Shown here: piece after piece, positions 42,571 through 51,180 of the stretch
Numbering within the stretch: position 1 is the first letter of the stretch
How the letters are laid out: each line of letters starts with the position of its first letter
Source: Microbacterium kyungheense
Lineage (GTDB): Bacteria > Actinomycetota > Actinomycetes > Actinomycetales > Microbacteriaceae
Assembly (NCBI RefSeq): GCF_006783905.1
Contig: NZ_VFPE01000002.1
Coordinates: forward strand, 496,001 to 560,000
Direction: 5' to 3'
DNA length: 64,000 nt
Translations under genes and position numbers: made by a program
Notes under the pieces: model-generated
Told to the model about the DNA's origin: nothing
Seen by the model: only the letters and a program-made list of their open reading frames with translations
The model's database searches: none

Positions 42571-42605
42571 CGGAATGGCCACCCACACCCTGGGTGGCCA
42601 TTCCG
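42571..42605 (+). terminator. rrn operon terminator
   Basis: Perfect 15-bp stem CGGAATGGCCACCCA / TGGGTGGCCATTCCG with loop CACCC, ten bases after 5S. Only a short T-poor tail follows. Confidence 0.85.
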
Positions 42606-42643
42606 CGTTAACGCAGCTTGTCAGAGTGCCGATGGACGCTGGG

Positions 42644-42649
42644 TAGACT
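42644..42649 (+). promoter_or_regulatory. -10 box TAGACT for dapE (leaderless type)
   Basis: Ends 6 nt before the ATG at 42656. A TTGTCA (42618-42623) could be a -35, but the 20-nt spacing is long. Confidence 0.6.
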
Positions 42650-42655
42650 CGAACA

Positions 42656-43732
42656 ATGGCGTCGCTCGATCTCACCGTGTCCTCCGTCGAACTCACGCGG
42701 AACATCTGCGACATTCCGAGCGTCTCCGGTGACGAGCGCGTGCTGGCCGATGCGATCCACGAGGCGATCTCGGCGCTGCCGCACCTGGAGGTCTATCGCG
42801 ACGGCGACACGATCGTGGCTCGGACGAACCTCGGCCGTGCGCAGCGTGTCGTGATCGCCGGTCACATCGACACCGTGCCGATCAACGAGAACCTGCCCAC
42901 GCGCGACTTCGAGGTCGACGGCGTCCCCGTCATCTGGGGTCGTGGCACCGTGGACATGAAGGCGGGCACCGCTGTGCAGCTGAAGCTCGCCGCAGAGCTT
43001 GCCGCCCCTCGCGTCGACATCACCTGGATGTGGTACGACCACGAAGAGGTCGACGCCGATCTCAATGGCCTCACCCGTCTGGCACGGACCCGGCCTGACC
43101 TCTTCCAGGGCGACTTCGCCATCCTCGGCGAGCCCTCCAACGGGGCCGTGGAAGGCGGCTGCAACGGCAACCTGCGCGCGATCGTGCGGACCCATGGCGT
43201 CCGAGCCCACAGCGCGCGCGCGTGGGTCGGAGACAACGCCATCCACAAGGCCGCGCCCGTCCTCGCTCGACTCGCCGAGTACCGACCGCGCGAGGTTCCC
43301 GTTGAGGGACTCGTGTACCGCGAGGGGCTCAATGCGGTGCGCATCCGGGGCGGCGTCGCGGGGAACGTCATCCCCGACCTGTGCGAGGTCGAGGTGAACT
43401 ATCGCTTCGCGCCCAGCCGCAGCCTCGACGAGGCGGAGCGGCACGTGCGCGACGTCTTCGACGGCTTCGACGTCGAAGTCGTCGACGGCGCGGCCGGGGC
43501 CCGGCCGGGGCTCGATGCGCCGCTCGCGCAGGAGTTCCTCGCCGCGGTGGCAGCCGAGCCGCGCCCGAAGTACGGATGGACCGACGTGGCGCGCTTCAGC
43601 GCACTGGGCGTCCCCGCCGTGAACTACGGCCCGGGAGATCCGAGCCTCGCCCACCACGACGAGGAGCGCGTGCCGATCGCGCAGATCGAGGCGGTGGAGC
43701 GGGGCCTGCGGTCCTGGCTCGCCGGCAGCTGA
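42656..43732 (+). CDS. dapE: succinyl-diaminopimelate desuccinylase
   Basis: 358 residues, M20 metallopeptidase family. Removes succinate from N-succinyl-LL-diaminopimelate. Zinc ligands and catalytic residues: HIDTVP (His and Asp), GRGTVDMKAG (bridging Asp), WYDHEEVD (general base Glu-Glu), LGEPSNGAVEGGCNGN, and His in DPSLAHHDEERV. The GGCNGN segment is characteristic of actinobacterial DapE. Completes dapC and dapD in this window. Predicted leaderless start. Confidence 0.94.
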   Translation: MASLDLTVSSVELTRNICDIPSVSGDERVLADAIHEAISALPHLEVYRDGDTIVARTNLGRAQRVVIAGHIDTVPINENLPTRDFEVDGVPVIWGRGTVDMKAGTAVQLKLAAELAAPRVDITWMWYDHEEVDADLNGLTRLARTRPDLFQGDFAILGEPSNGAVEGGCNGNLRAIVRTHGVRAHSARAWVGDNAIHKAAPVLARLAEYRPREVPVEGLVYREGLNAVRIRGGVAGNVIPDLCEVEVNYRFAPSRSLDEAERHVRDVFDGFDVEVVDGAAGARPGLDAPLAQEFLAAVAAEPRPKYGWTDVARFSALGVPAVNYGPGDPSLAHHDEERVPIAQIEAVERGLRSWLAGS

Positions 43733-43738
43733 CCTCTC

Positions 43739-44965
43739 GTGGCTGACGCGACTCCGGCCGCGCCCGCCGCGGCGGTGCCGACCCGCCCCGCGAGGGCAGC
43801 GGTGCGTATCGCCGTCATCTACATCGCGGCTCGTCTGATCACGACGCTGTTCCTGTTCCTCGCAGCCGAGCTGTCGGGGTTCGGCAGCCGGATGGGCCCC
43901 GACGCGAACCTCGGCTCGACGATCGTCGCGTGGGACGGCACCTGGTACTGGCTGATCGGCTACGCCGGCTACCCGTCCGAGCTGCCGCTCACCGACGCGG
44001 GCCAGATCGCCGAGAACGCGTGGGCCTTCCTGCCGATCTACCCCTACCTGTCGCAGTGGGTGTCGTGGCCCTTCGGGCAATGGGCCGCCGGCGCCCTGAT
44101 CGTCTCGCTGGTGGCCGGGTACGCCGCATCCCTCGTCCTCTACCGGCTGCTCCGGCTGAGACTCGACGCCTCCGCGGCGACGTGGGCGGTGCTCTTCTTC
44201 GCCTGTGGCCCTCTCGCCGCGCTGTTCCAGGTCGGCTACGCCGAGACGCTGAACCTGCTGTGGCTGTTCTGTGCGCTCTGGTGCGTCATGCGCCGCCGGT
44301 ACGGCTGGCTGTACCTGCTGATTCCGCTCATGGCGTTCACCCGGCCCGGAGTGCTGGCCTTCTCGCTGTTCCTGGCGCTGTTCGGCATCTGGCGCTGGTT
44401 CCGCCGGCGCAGCGAGCCGCTGGGCGGACGCGAGATCGCCCACATCGTGCTGCTGGGCCTGCTCGCGGCGGTCGCCGGCTTCGCCTGGCAGGTGATCGCC
44501 GGGTGGGTGACCGGCGATCCCGGAGCGTATCTGTCCACCGAGCTGGCGTGGCGGCGCAACTGGATCCTGGGTGACGCGAGCTTCGCCCCCTTCGACGCCT
44601 TCGCCGCCGGCATCGAGTTCTGGTTCGGCACCATGTGGGGGCTGCCCGTCGTATGGGGCTATATCGCAGTAGGCGCCGGTCTCGTCGCGCTCGCGTGCGC
44701 GCTGCTCTTCCTCCCGCAGGTGAAGCGGCTGGGGGTCGAGCTCCGGCTGTGGAGCGCCAGCTACCTGCTCTACCTCCTGCTCGTGTTCTTCCCGCAGTCG
44801 AGCATCTTCCGGCTGCTGGTGCCGCTCTCGCCGCTGTGGGGTGCCTTCGCCGTGCCCCGGTCGCGCGCGTGGCGGATCTGCGTCCTCGTCGCGTGCCTGC
44901 TCGGCCAATGGTGGTGGATCTACAACATGTATGCCCTAGGGAACACCGCCTGGCAGGTGCCGTGA
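43739..44965 (+). CDS. PIG-V-like GT-C mannosyltransferase, integral membrane
   Basis: 408 residues with about 9-10 TM helices. An early extracytoplasmic loop contains the acidic PIG-V motif VAWDGTWYWLIGYAGYP, matching the GT-C fold that uses polyprenyl-phosphate sugars. FFACGPLAALFQVGYAETLN and FTRPGVLAFSLFLALFG are further family-like segments. Bacterial PIG-V relatives mannosylate envelope lipids or proteins; the acceptor here is unknown. GTG start six bases after dapE, so probably co-transcribed although unrelated in function. Confidence 0.82.
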   Translation: MADATPAAPAAAVPTRPARAAVRIAVIYIAARLITTLFLFLAAELSGFGSRMGPDANLGSTIVAWDGTWYWLIGYAGYPSELPLTDAGQIAENAWAFLPIYPYLSQWVSWPFGQWAAGALIVSLVAGYAASLVLYRLLRLRLDASAATWAVLFFACGPLAALFQVGYAETLNLLWLFCALWCVMRRRYGWLYLLIPLMAFTRPGVLAFSLFLALFGIWRWFRRRSEPLGGREIAHIVLLGLLAAVAGFAWQVIAGWVTGDPGAYLSTELAWRRNWILGDASFAPFDAFAAGIEFWFGTMWGLPVVWGYIAVGAGLVALACALLFLPQVKRLGVELRLWSASYLLYLLLVFFPQSSIFRLLVPLSPLWGAFAVPRSRAWRICVLVACLLGQWWWIYNMYALGNTAWQVP

Positions 44966-45061
44966 CGGGAGAAATCGGATGCCGCTTTCCACAGGCGTGC
45001 CCCGGTGTCTGCGCCCTCACGATAAACTTGTCTGGCAGACCATCGATGTAAAGGAGCCGCA

Positions 45062-45235
45062 ATGGCAGCCATGAAGCCGAGAACCGGAGACGGGCCGATG
45101 GAGGCCGTGAAGGAGGGCCGACTCATCATCGTGCGGGTGCCGCTCGAGGGTGGAGGCCGTCTGGTCGTCTCCGTGAACGACGCTGAGGCTAAGGAGCTCT
45201 ACGACGTTCTGGGTGGCGTCGTCAACGCCGCGTAA
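45062..45235 (+). CDS. DUF3117 small protein
   Basis: 57 residues: starts MAAMKPRTGDGPMEAVKEGR, then LIIVRVPLEGGGRLVVSV, then NDAEAKELYDVLGGVVNAA. It matches the very conserved actinobacterial DUF3117 family (Rv1211-like, from memory), whose function is unknown. AAGGAG sits 5 nt before the ATG, and a -10 TAAACT (45023-45028) gives a leader of about 27 nt. A strong shared terminator follows. Confidence 0.93.
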   Translation: MAAMKPRTGDGPMEAVKEGRLIIVRVPLEGGGRLVVSVNDAEAKELYDVLGGVVNAA

Positions 45236-45248
45236 GTCACATCGTCCT

Positions 45249-45276
45249 GAAAGGCCGGTCTTCGGACCGGCCTTTC
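45249..45276. terminator. bidirectional terminator, DUF3117 / methyltransferase
   Basis: GAAAGGCCGGTC - TTCG - GACCGGCCTTTC: a perfect 12-bp stem with a stable UUCG tetraloop. On either strand the 3' arm ends in CTTTC. Confidence 0.85.
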
Positions 45277-45301
45277 GTGTATGCGCCGACGGCCTGCGGC
45301 G

Positions 45302-45937
45302 TCAGACCGAAGGCACCGTGGTGAGCTGCAGCAGTCCCTCGCCGGTGATGGACAGCGCGCCGATGACGGCGGGGGAGGCCTGGGTCTCTTGAATGAGCGA
45401 GCGATACGACGTCGTCACCGCGTCGCGACGGACGGGGTCGGCCACGGCACCGCCGGCGAGCACGCGCGGCACCAGGACGGTGCCGCCGGCGCGCACCAGC
45501 CGCAGCCCGTGCTCCACGTACTCGATGACCCCCTCGGGGTCGGCGTCGACGAGCACGATGTCGTAGGACGCCTCGTTCATGCGGGGCAGGACCTCGGAGG
45601 CGCGTCCGGTGATGAAGCGGGCCCGGGCAGCCGGGATCCGCGCGTCCGAGAACGCCTGGCGCGCCGCACCGAGGTGCTCGGGCTCCTTGTCGATCGTGGT
45701 GAGGGTCGCGCGCGGCGAGCCGTGCAGCAGCCACAGTCCCGAGACGCCCGCGCCGGTGCCGATCTCGACGATGCTGAGCGCCTGCGACGCCGCGGCGATG
45801 ACGGCGCACTGCGCGCCGATCGCCGGGCTCACCGGGGCGGCGCCGAGTTCGAGCGCGTGAGCGCGCGCCGCCGCGATGTGATCGGGCTCACTCGTGGCTT
45901 CGTCGACGAACCGCTGGTTCGCGTTCTGCTCTCCCAT
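45302..45937 (-). CDS. O-methyltransferase, SAM-dependent (family 3 type)
   Basis: 211 residues. SAM-binding motif IVEIGTGAGVSGLWLL, then TTIDKEPEHLGAARQAF and DIVLVDADPEGVIEYVEHGL (metal/substrate region), then VLVPRVLAGGAVAD. Resembles the catechol-type O-methyltransferase that neighbours tatB and sigE in mycobacteria (Rv1220c, from memory). GGCGGAGG 6-8 nt before the ATG. Substrate unknown. Divergent from tatB with 72 bases between. Confidence 0.9.
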   Translation of the reverse strand: MGEQNANQRFVDEATSEPDHIAAARAHALELGAAPVSPAIGAQCAVIAAASQALSIVEIGTGAGVSGLWLLHGSPRATLTTIDKEPEHLGAARQAFSDARIPAARARFITGRASEVLPRMNEASYDIVLVDADPEGVIEYVEHGLRLVRAGGTVLVPRVLAGGAVADPVRRDAVTTSYRSLIQETQASPAVIGALSITGEGLLQLTTVPSV

Positions 45938-45997
45938 GCGAATCCTCCGCCCGCCAGCCTACGCGGCCCCGCGGCGCTGGCGGAGCAGGCACGGCGG

Positions 45998-46003
45998 TAA
46001 CCT
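45998..46003 (+). promoter_or_regulatory. -10 box TAACCT for tatB (leaderless type)
   Basis: Ends 6 nt before the ATG at 46010. Confidence 0.55.
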
Positions 46004-46009
46004 GATGTC

Positions 46010-46393
46010 ATGATCTTCGGCCTCACCATCGAGAAGCTGCTGCTGATCGGTGTCGTCGCGGCGCTCATCCTGGGGCCCGAGCGCCTTCCGCGCTACGCCG
46101 AGTCACTGGCGACGCTCACCAAGCGTGCGCGGGAGTGGGTGTCGACCGCGCGGACGCGGGTGCGCGACGAGATGGGCGAGGACTTCGACGACGTCGACTG
46201 GCGCACCCTCGACCCGCGGCAGTACGACCCGCGCCGCATCATCCGCGAGGCGCTGCTCGACGACGCGCCGGTGGCCCCGCGGGCATCGGCGACGGCGGCC
46301 GCCCCAGCCACGGCGGTGGCGGCCGAGACTCCGCGAGAGACCTTCCGCGGTGGGGGGGACGGTCCGCCGCCGTACGACACCGAAGCCACCTGA
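46010..46393 (+). CDS. tatB: Sec-independent (Tat) protein translocase subunit TatB
   Basis: 127 residues. N-terminal TM helix FGLTIEKLLLIGVVAALILG, the hinge GPERLP, then an amphipathic helix (RYAESLATLTKRAREWVSTARTR, about 23-45) and a variable Ala-rich tail. GPERLP with the E8-like acidic residue marks TatB rather than TatA. Works with TatC, encoded elsewhere, as the receptor for twin-arginine substrates. Predicted leaderless start. Confidence 0.9.
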   Translation: MIFGLTIEKLLLIGVVAALILGPERLPRYAESLATLTKRAREWVSTARTRVRDEMGEDFDDVDWRTLDPRQYDPRRIIREALLDDAPVAPRASATAAAPATAVAAETPRETFRGGGDGPPPYDTEAT

Positions 46394-46421
46394 GCGCCGT
46401 CGCGGCGGCATCCCGAGGGCG

Positions 46422-47579
46422 TCAGCGGGGGCGGAACGGCAGACTGCGGCCAGCGAGTCCGCGCGGCACGCGCGCGAGAGCATCGGCGACCTGGGCGATG
46501 GCCTTCGCCGCCGGATCCTCGGGATGTGCGAGAACGGCGGGGATGCCGGCATCCGCGTCCGCTCGCAGCGTCGGGCTGAGCGGCACGGACGCCAGCAGCG
46601 GCACCTCGTCGCCGGACCCGGTGAGCGCCGCGGCGACCGCAGCGCCGCCACCGGCGCCGAACAGATCGAGCGTCGTGCCGTCAGGCAGGGTCATCGCGGC
46701 CATGTTCTCGACCACGCCGATCACCTTCTGACCGGTCTGCCGCGCCACCAGGCCGCTGCGGACGGCGACGTCGGAGGCTGCGGTCTGCGGCGTCGTGACG
46801 ACGAGCACCTCCGCGTTGGGAAGCAGCTGACCCACCGAGATCGCCACGTCGCCGGTGCCCGGCGGCATGTCGAGGAGCAGCACATCCAGGTCACCGAAGT
46901 ACACGTCGGTGAGGAACTGCTGCACCGTGCGATGCAGCATCGGCCCGCGCCAGGCGACCGCGCCCAGCGGCGCGGCGTCGCCGTCTGCGCGGCGCAGGAA
47001 CATGCCGATCGAGATGACTTTCACCCCATGCGCGACGGGAGGGAGCATGAGGTCGTCCACGCGCGTCGGCTGCGGGACGCCACCGTCGGGGCCGACGAGG
47101 CCCAGCTGACCCGGGATCGAGAAGCCGTGCACGTCGGCGTCGACGAGTCCCACCGCGAGTCCTCGCGCCGCGAGGGCCGCCGCGAGGTTCGCGGTCACCG
47201 TCGACTTGCCGACGCCGCCTTTGCCGCTGGTCACCGCGATGACGCGCGTGAGGCTGCCGGGGCCGAAGGGCATCTCGCGCGAGCGTCCGCCCCGCAGACG
47301 GTCGGTCAGCGCGTGACGCTCGGCGGGCGTCATGACGCCCACGTCGAGCGCGACCTCGTCGACCCCCGGGACGGATGCCGCGGCCGCGGTGACGTCGGCG
47401 GCGATACGGTCGGCGGCCGGGCAGCCGACGATGGTCAGCGCGATGGCGACGCGGGCGACGCCGCCGTCCACCGAGATGTCGCGCACCATGTCGAGCTCGC
47501 TGAGCGGGCGCCGCAGCTCGGGGTCGGCGACCGCGCCGACGGCCGCGCGGACGGCGTCCGCGAGGGATCCGCCGCTCAT
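46422..47579 (-). CDS. mrp: Mrp/NBP35-type P-loop ATPase, Fe-S cluster carrier
   Basis: 385 residues. N-terminal MIP18/DUF59 domain (about 5-95, with TIVGCPAADRI), then the deviant Walker A SGKGGVGKSTVTANLAAALA, DADVHGFSIPGQLG and LLDMPPGTGD. Where canonical Mrp/NBP35 proteins have the cluster-binding CxxC after ENM, this has ENMAAMTLPDGTTLDLFGAGGG with no cysteine. From memory the same substitution is seen in mycobacterial Mrp. It may bind clusters differently or only act as an ATPase chaperone. The ATG shares four bases with the end of the DUF1003 gene upstream. Confidence 0.9.
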   Translation of the reverse strand: MSGGSLADAVRAAVGAVADPELRRPLSELDMVRDISVDGGVARVAIALTIVGCPAADRIAADVTAAAASVPGVDEVALDVGVMTPAERHALTDRLRGGRSREMPFGPGSLTRVIAVTSGKGGVGKSTVTANLAAALAARGLAVGLVDADVHGFSIPGQLGLVGPDGGVPQPTRVDDLMLPPVAHGVKVISIGMFLRRADGDAAPLGAVAWRGPMLHRTVQQFLTDVYFGDLDVLLLDMPPGTGDVAISVGQLLPNAEVLVVTTPQTAASDVAVRSGLVARQTGQKVIGVVENMAAMTLPDGTTLDLFGAGGGAAVAAALTGSGDEVPLLASVPLSPTLRADADAGIPAVLAHPEDPAAKAIAQVADALARVPRGLAGRSLPFRPR

Positions 47580-48103
47580 CGTGCGGCGCCGCCCTCGATC
47601 TCGGCGTTGTCGAGCTTGTCGAGCAGGGCTCGCAGCTCGGTGCGCAGCACGTCACGCGTGAGCACCTGCTCCGAGAACTCGTTCACCGCCATGCGCAGCG
47701 CCACGACCTCCCGGGCGAGGTACTCCGTGTCGGCGAGATTGCGCTCGGCACGCTGCCGGTCCTGCTCGATCTGCACGCGGTCGCGGTCGTCCTGCCGGTT
47801 CTGCGCCAACAGGATGAGCGGGGCGGCGTACGAGGCCTGCAGCGAGAGGATCAGCGTCAGCAGCGTGAAGTTGGTCGCGGCAGGGTCGAACTGCAGCTGC
47901 GGCGGCATGAAGATGTTCCAGCACAGCCACACCGCGACGAAGATCGTCATCCCGATGAGGAAGCCCGAGGTCCCCATCGCGCGGGCGAACGCCTCGGAGA
48001 AGCGTCCGAACCGGTCGCTGGACTGCTGCTGCGGCGCCCGCTGCAGCATGCCCGAGCGGCCGCGGGGCGCGTCGAGCGCCGGCTGGCGTGTCGTGCGTGC
48101 CAT
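47576..48103 (-). CDS. DUF1003 membrane protein
   Basis: 175 residues. Basic N-terminus, two TM helices (FLIGMTIFVAVWLCWNIF and FTLLTLILSLQASYAAPLIL) with the typical DUF1003 sequences FDPAATNFTLL and LAQNRQDDRDR, then a C-terminal coiled-coil-like helix (about 105-165). Function unknown. Sits between the MgtE_N/CBS gene and mrp in one coupled minus-strand operon. Confidence 0.92.
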   Translation of the reverse strand: MARTTRQPALDAPRGRSGMLQRAPQQQSSDRFGRFSEAFARAMGTSGFLIGMTIFVAVWLCWNIFMPPQLQFDPAATNFTLLTLILSLQASYAAPLILLAQNRQDDRDRVQIEQDRQRAERNLADTEYLAREVVALRMAVNEFSEQVLTRDVLRTELRALLDKLDNAEIEGGAAR

Positions 48104-49401
48104 CAGCGCCTCCTCGGGATGCTTGCGGTGGTCGTCGGGACGCCGTCGGATGCCGCGTGCTCATCGGCGGCATCCTGAGATCTCCAGTCCTCCGGCAGGA
48201 GGTAGTCCAGCACGTCGTCGACGCTGACGGCGCCCACGAGGCGGTGCGCGGGGTCGACGACGGGCAGCGACACGAGGTTGTACGACGCCAGCAGACGCGC
48301 CACCTCGGTCGCCGAAGCCGTCGCCGGCACCGGGTCGAGGGTGTCGTCGATGATCGCGCCGAGACGCTCGTGCGGGGGATAGCGCAGCATCCGCTGGAAG
48401 TGCACAGTGCCCAGCAGGCGTCCGGTGGGGGTCTCGTACGGCGGCAGCGTGACGAACACCGCGGCCGCGAGGGCGGGGTGCAGCTCGTGACGGCGGATCA
48501 GTGCGAGCGCCTCGGCGATCGTCGCGTCCGCCGACAGCACGATGGGCTCGCTCGTCATGAGGCCGCCCGCGGTGTCGGGGCCGTACTTCAGCAGCGCGCG
48601 GACGTCCTCGGCCTCTTCGGGCTCCATCAGCTCGAGCAGCTCTTCGCGCTGGTCCTCGGGCAGCTGGCCGAGCACGTCGGCGGCGTCGTCGGGCTCCATC
48701 GCGTCGAGGATGTCGGCGGCCCGCTCGTCGTCGAGCGCCTCGAGGATGTGCACCTGCTCCTCTTCGGGCATCTCTTCGAGCGCGTCGGCCAGACGGTCGT
48801 CGGGCAGCTCCTCGACGACTTCGAGCAGGCGCTCCTCGGGGAGGTCCAGCAGCGTGTTGGCGAGATCTGCCGGACGCAGCTCGGAATACGTGGCGACGAG
48901 CTGCTCGGCCGACTGGGCCTCGCCGGGCACCTGGCTCTCGCGCACGTCGTCCCACCCGGCGAACGTGGTGGGGCCCTTCGCGAACGGCGAGGCGCTGGTC
49001 TTGGGCTTGCGGAGGAACAGCTGACCCACGTCCCACTCGCCCAGCCGGTTGCGCTCGATGGCGACGTCTTCGATGACCGCGGTGCCCGAGCCGTCGGCGA
49101 GGAACACCTTGCGGCCGATCATCTCGGCCATGACCCGCACCTCGCCGCCGCGCTGCTGGAAGCGGCGCACGTTGATGAGGCCGGTCGTGATGACCTGGCC
49201 CGTGGCGATGGAGGTGACCCGTCCGATGGACACGAACACGTTGCGCCGGCCGGGGATCTCGACCACCAGCCCGATGACGCGAGGCGGGTCGTCTTTTCGG
49301 TAGATGACGACGACGTCGCGGACTTTGCCCAGGCGATCGCCGGCGGGGTCGAAGACCGAGCACCCGGAAAGGCGCGCGACGAAAACCCTCTGCGTGCTCA
49401 C
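48103..49401 (-). CDS. MgtE-N / CBS-domain protein without a channel
   Basis: 432 residues. N-terminal PRC-barrel-like segment (about 5-75: VFVARLSGCSVFDPAGDRLG, RDVVVIYRK), then an acidic superhelical MgtE N-domain (about 170-275, repeats such as LADALEEMPEEEQVHILEAL and ILDAMEPDDAADVLGQL), then two CBS motifs (about 280-405). The Mg-channel TM domain of MgtE is absent, so it is probably a cytoplasmic regulator that senses Mg2+ or nucleotides. GTG 49401 chosen because TACGCT (49414-49409) ends 7 nt upstream. One-base overlap with the next gene. Confidence 0.9.
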   Translation of the reverse strand: MSTQRVFVARLSGCSVFDPAGDRLGKVRDVVVIYRKDDPPRVIGLVVEIPGRRNVFVSIGRVTSIATGQVITTGLINVRRFQQRGGEVRVMAEMIGRKVFLADGSGTAVIEDVAIERNRLGEWDVGQLFLRKPKTSASPFAKGPTTFAGWDDVRESQVPGEAQSAEQLVATYSELRPADLANTLLDLPEERLLEVVEELPDDRLADALEEMPEEEQVHILEALDDERAADILDAMEPDDAADVLGQLPEDQREELLELMEPEEAEDVRALLKYGPDTAGGLMTSEPIVLSADATIAEALALIRRHELHPALAAAVFVTLPPYETPTGRLLGTVHFQRMLRYPPHERLGAIIDDTLDPVPATASATEVARLLASYNLVSLPVVDPAHRLVGAVSVDDVLDYLLPEDWRSQDAADEHAASDGVPTTTASIPRRR

Positions 49402-49408
49402 ACGTCCC

Positions 49409-49414
49409 AGCGTA
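49409..49414 (-). promoter_or_regulatory. -10 box TACGCT for the MgtE_N/CBS-DUF1003-mrp operon (leaderless type)
   Basis: Read on the minus strand, it ends 7 nt before the GTG at 49401. Confidence 0.55.
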
Positions 49415-49441
49415 GTCCGCGTGCCGTGGGAGGATGGGGAG

Positions 49442-50209
49442 ATGACCATGATGGGAGGGCGCTTCCCGCAGGGTTCGGACGCCGTCGGCCAGACGGTGGC
49501 GAACTTCCCGACGTACGAGGCGGCGCAGAAGGCGGTGTCATCGCTGATCGCGGCCGACATCCCGGCACGCGACATCGCGATCGTGGGGCAGGGACTGCGC
49601 TCGATCGAACGCATCACCGGCCGGCTGGGTTACGCGTCGGCGGCGCGTTCCGGGGCGGTGAACGGCATCCTCCTCGGTCTGCTGTTCTCCGCGATCCTGG
49701 TGATCGGGTCGCCCTCGGTGCCGATCCAGGCGTTCGTCGGTGTGCTCTTCGTCGGCATCGCCCTCGGCATGCTCATGAGCATCGTGGCGTACTCCTTCGT
49801 CCGTCGCCGCCGCGACTACGCGTCGGTGATGCAGGTGCTGGCGGACCACTACGAGGTCACCGTCGCGCAGAACAGCGTGCAGCGCGCCCGACAGGTGCTG
49901 GGTCCGCTCTCGGCCGCTGCGGCGCCGTCGGCCCCCGTTGCGCCGTCCGCGCCCGCCGCCGCTGCTCCGGCACGGCCGGCGGCGACGTCACAGCCCACGG
50001 AGCCGCCGAAGTACGGCGAGCGCGTGACGCCGTCGACGGTCTCCGCGCCGCCTGCATCCGACGCTGACGCGTCGAGCGGGGCACCGGCGCGTGCAGGCCG
50101 CGCCGCGCCCCCGGCTGCTCCGGCCGCAGAGGAGGGCGACACGGAAGCCGATACGGTTCCCGCTCCCGACCCGACGGACGTGACCGTGAAGGACGACGAC
50201 CCTCGATGA
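49442..50209 (+). CDS. general-stress-protein-like membrane protein (YflT domain)
   Basis: 255 residues. The N-terminal domain (about 10-65: TVANFPTYEAAQKAVSSLIA, DIPARDIAIVGQGLRSIERI) resembles the YflT/GSP17M heat-induced domain. Two TM helices follow (about 72-118), a short cytoplasmic part (RRDYASVMQVLADHYEV), and a long Ala/Pro-rich acidic tail. Function unknown. A weak -10-like GAGGAT ends 6 nt before the ATG, again suggesting a leaderless start. Four-base overlap with the next ABC gene, so the transcript may continue. Confidence 0.8.
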   Translation: MTMMGGRFPQGSDAVGQTVANFPTYEAAQKAVSSLIAADIPARDIAIVGQGLRSIERITGRLGYASAARSGAVNGILLGLLFSAILVIGSPSVPIQAFVGVLFVGIALGMLMSIVAYSFVRRRRDYASVMQVLADHYEVTVAQNSVQRARQVLGPLSAAAAPSAPVAPSAPAAAAPARPAATSQPTEPPKYGERVTPSTVSAPPASDADASSGAPARAGRAAPPAAPAAEEGDTEADTVPAPDPTDVTVKDDDPR

Positions 50210-51180
50210 CCTCGGCCGGCGCGCCTGCCATCGAGGTCCGCGAGCTGCGGCGGGAGTACCGGGTGCGCGGGGCGCGGAAACGCGTGACGGCGCTCGACGG
50301 GCTGTCGCTCTCCGTCTCGGCGGGCACGGTCCACGGCCTGCTCGGACCCAACGGCGCCGGCAAGACGACGCTGTGCAAGATCCTCGCGACCGTCCTCGTC
50401 CCGACGAGCGGTTCGGCCCGAGTAGCCGGATTCGACGTGGAGCGCGACGCGCGAGAGGTGCGACGTCGGATCGGGCTCGTGCTCGGCGGCGATCGCGGGC
50501 TCTACGCCAAGCTCACGGCGCGTCAGAACCTCGAGTTCTGGGCGGCGATGTACGGGATGGCCGGCGGTGCGGCATCCATTCGCATCGACACCGTGATCGA
50601 TCAGGTGGGGCTCGCCGGCGTGGAGCTGACGGTCGAACGCTTCAGTCGCGGTATGAAGCAGCGCCTGCACCTGGCGCGCGGGCTGCTGCCCGCGCCCGAG
50701 GTGCTGCTGCTCGATGAGCCCACGACGGGCATGGATCCGGTGTCAGCGCACGCCTTCCGCGACCTCGTGCGGAGCGTCGTCGCAGCCGGCTCGACCGTGC
50801 TGCTGACGACGCACGACATGGCAGAGGCCGAGGCGCTGTGCACCGAGGTCTCGATGATCGACGGCGGTCGGCTGCTCGCGACGAGCACGCCCCGCGGGCT
50901 CGGTGAGCTGCTGACGACCTACGAGCGGATCGACGTGAGGACCACGGGCCCGGCCGTCGCGGAGCGCGTACGCGCCGAGCTCGAGACACGCGACGACGTC
51001 GTCTCCGCTGCTGTCCACAACGGAGCCACGGTCCGCGTCGAGACGCAGGGCAAGGACGCCGTCGGCCGGGTGCTGTCGGCACTGGTCGCGCAGGGAATCA
51101 CCCAGGTGGCGGTGACCTCGCCGAGCCTCGACGAGGTCTACGTGCACGTCATCGGCGACCGCGGGATGGACGTGCGGTGA
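50206..51180 (+). CDS. ABC exporter ATP-binding protein, DrrA/CcmA-like
   Basis: 324 residues. Walker A GPNGAGKTTLCK, signature-like FSRGMKQRLHLARGL, Walker B VLLLDEPTTGMD, switch His TTHDMAEAEALC. LGGDRGLYAKLTARQNLEFW and the C-terminal 80-residue domain are typical of DrrA-type drug/antibiotic exporters. Followed by two different permeases, so the complex is probably one ATPase dimer with a permease heterodimer. Confidence 0.92.
   Translation: MTSAGAPAIEVRELRREYRVRGARKRVTALDGLSLSVSAGTVHGLLGPNGAGKTTLCKILATVLVPTSGSARVAGFDVERDAREVRRRIGLVLGGDRGLYAKLTARQNLEFWAAMYGMAGGAASIRIDTVIDQVGLAGVELTVERFSRGMKQRLHLARGLLPAPEVLLLDEPTTGMDPVSAHAFRDLVRSVVAAGSTVLLTTHDMAEAEALCTEVSMIDGGRLLATSTPRGLGELLTTYERIDVRTTGPAVAERVRAELETRDDVVSAAVHNGATVRVETQGKDAVGRVLSALVAQGITQVAVTSPSLDEVYVHVIGDRGMDVR

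Noticed and set aside
42608..44908. 766-codon minus-strand open frame opposite dapE and the PIG-V-like gene
   Set aside because: Low-complexity Glu/Arg/Gln composition typical of an antisense frame; both plus-strand genes have clear motifs.
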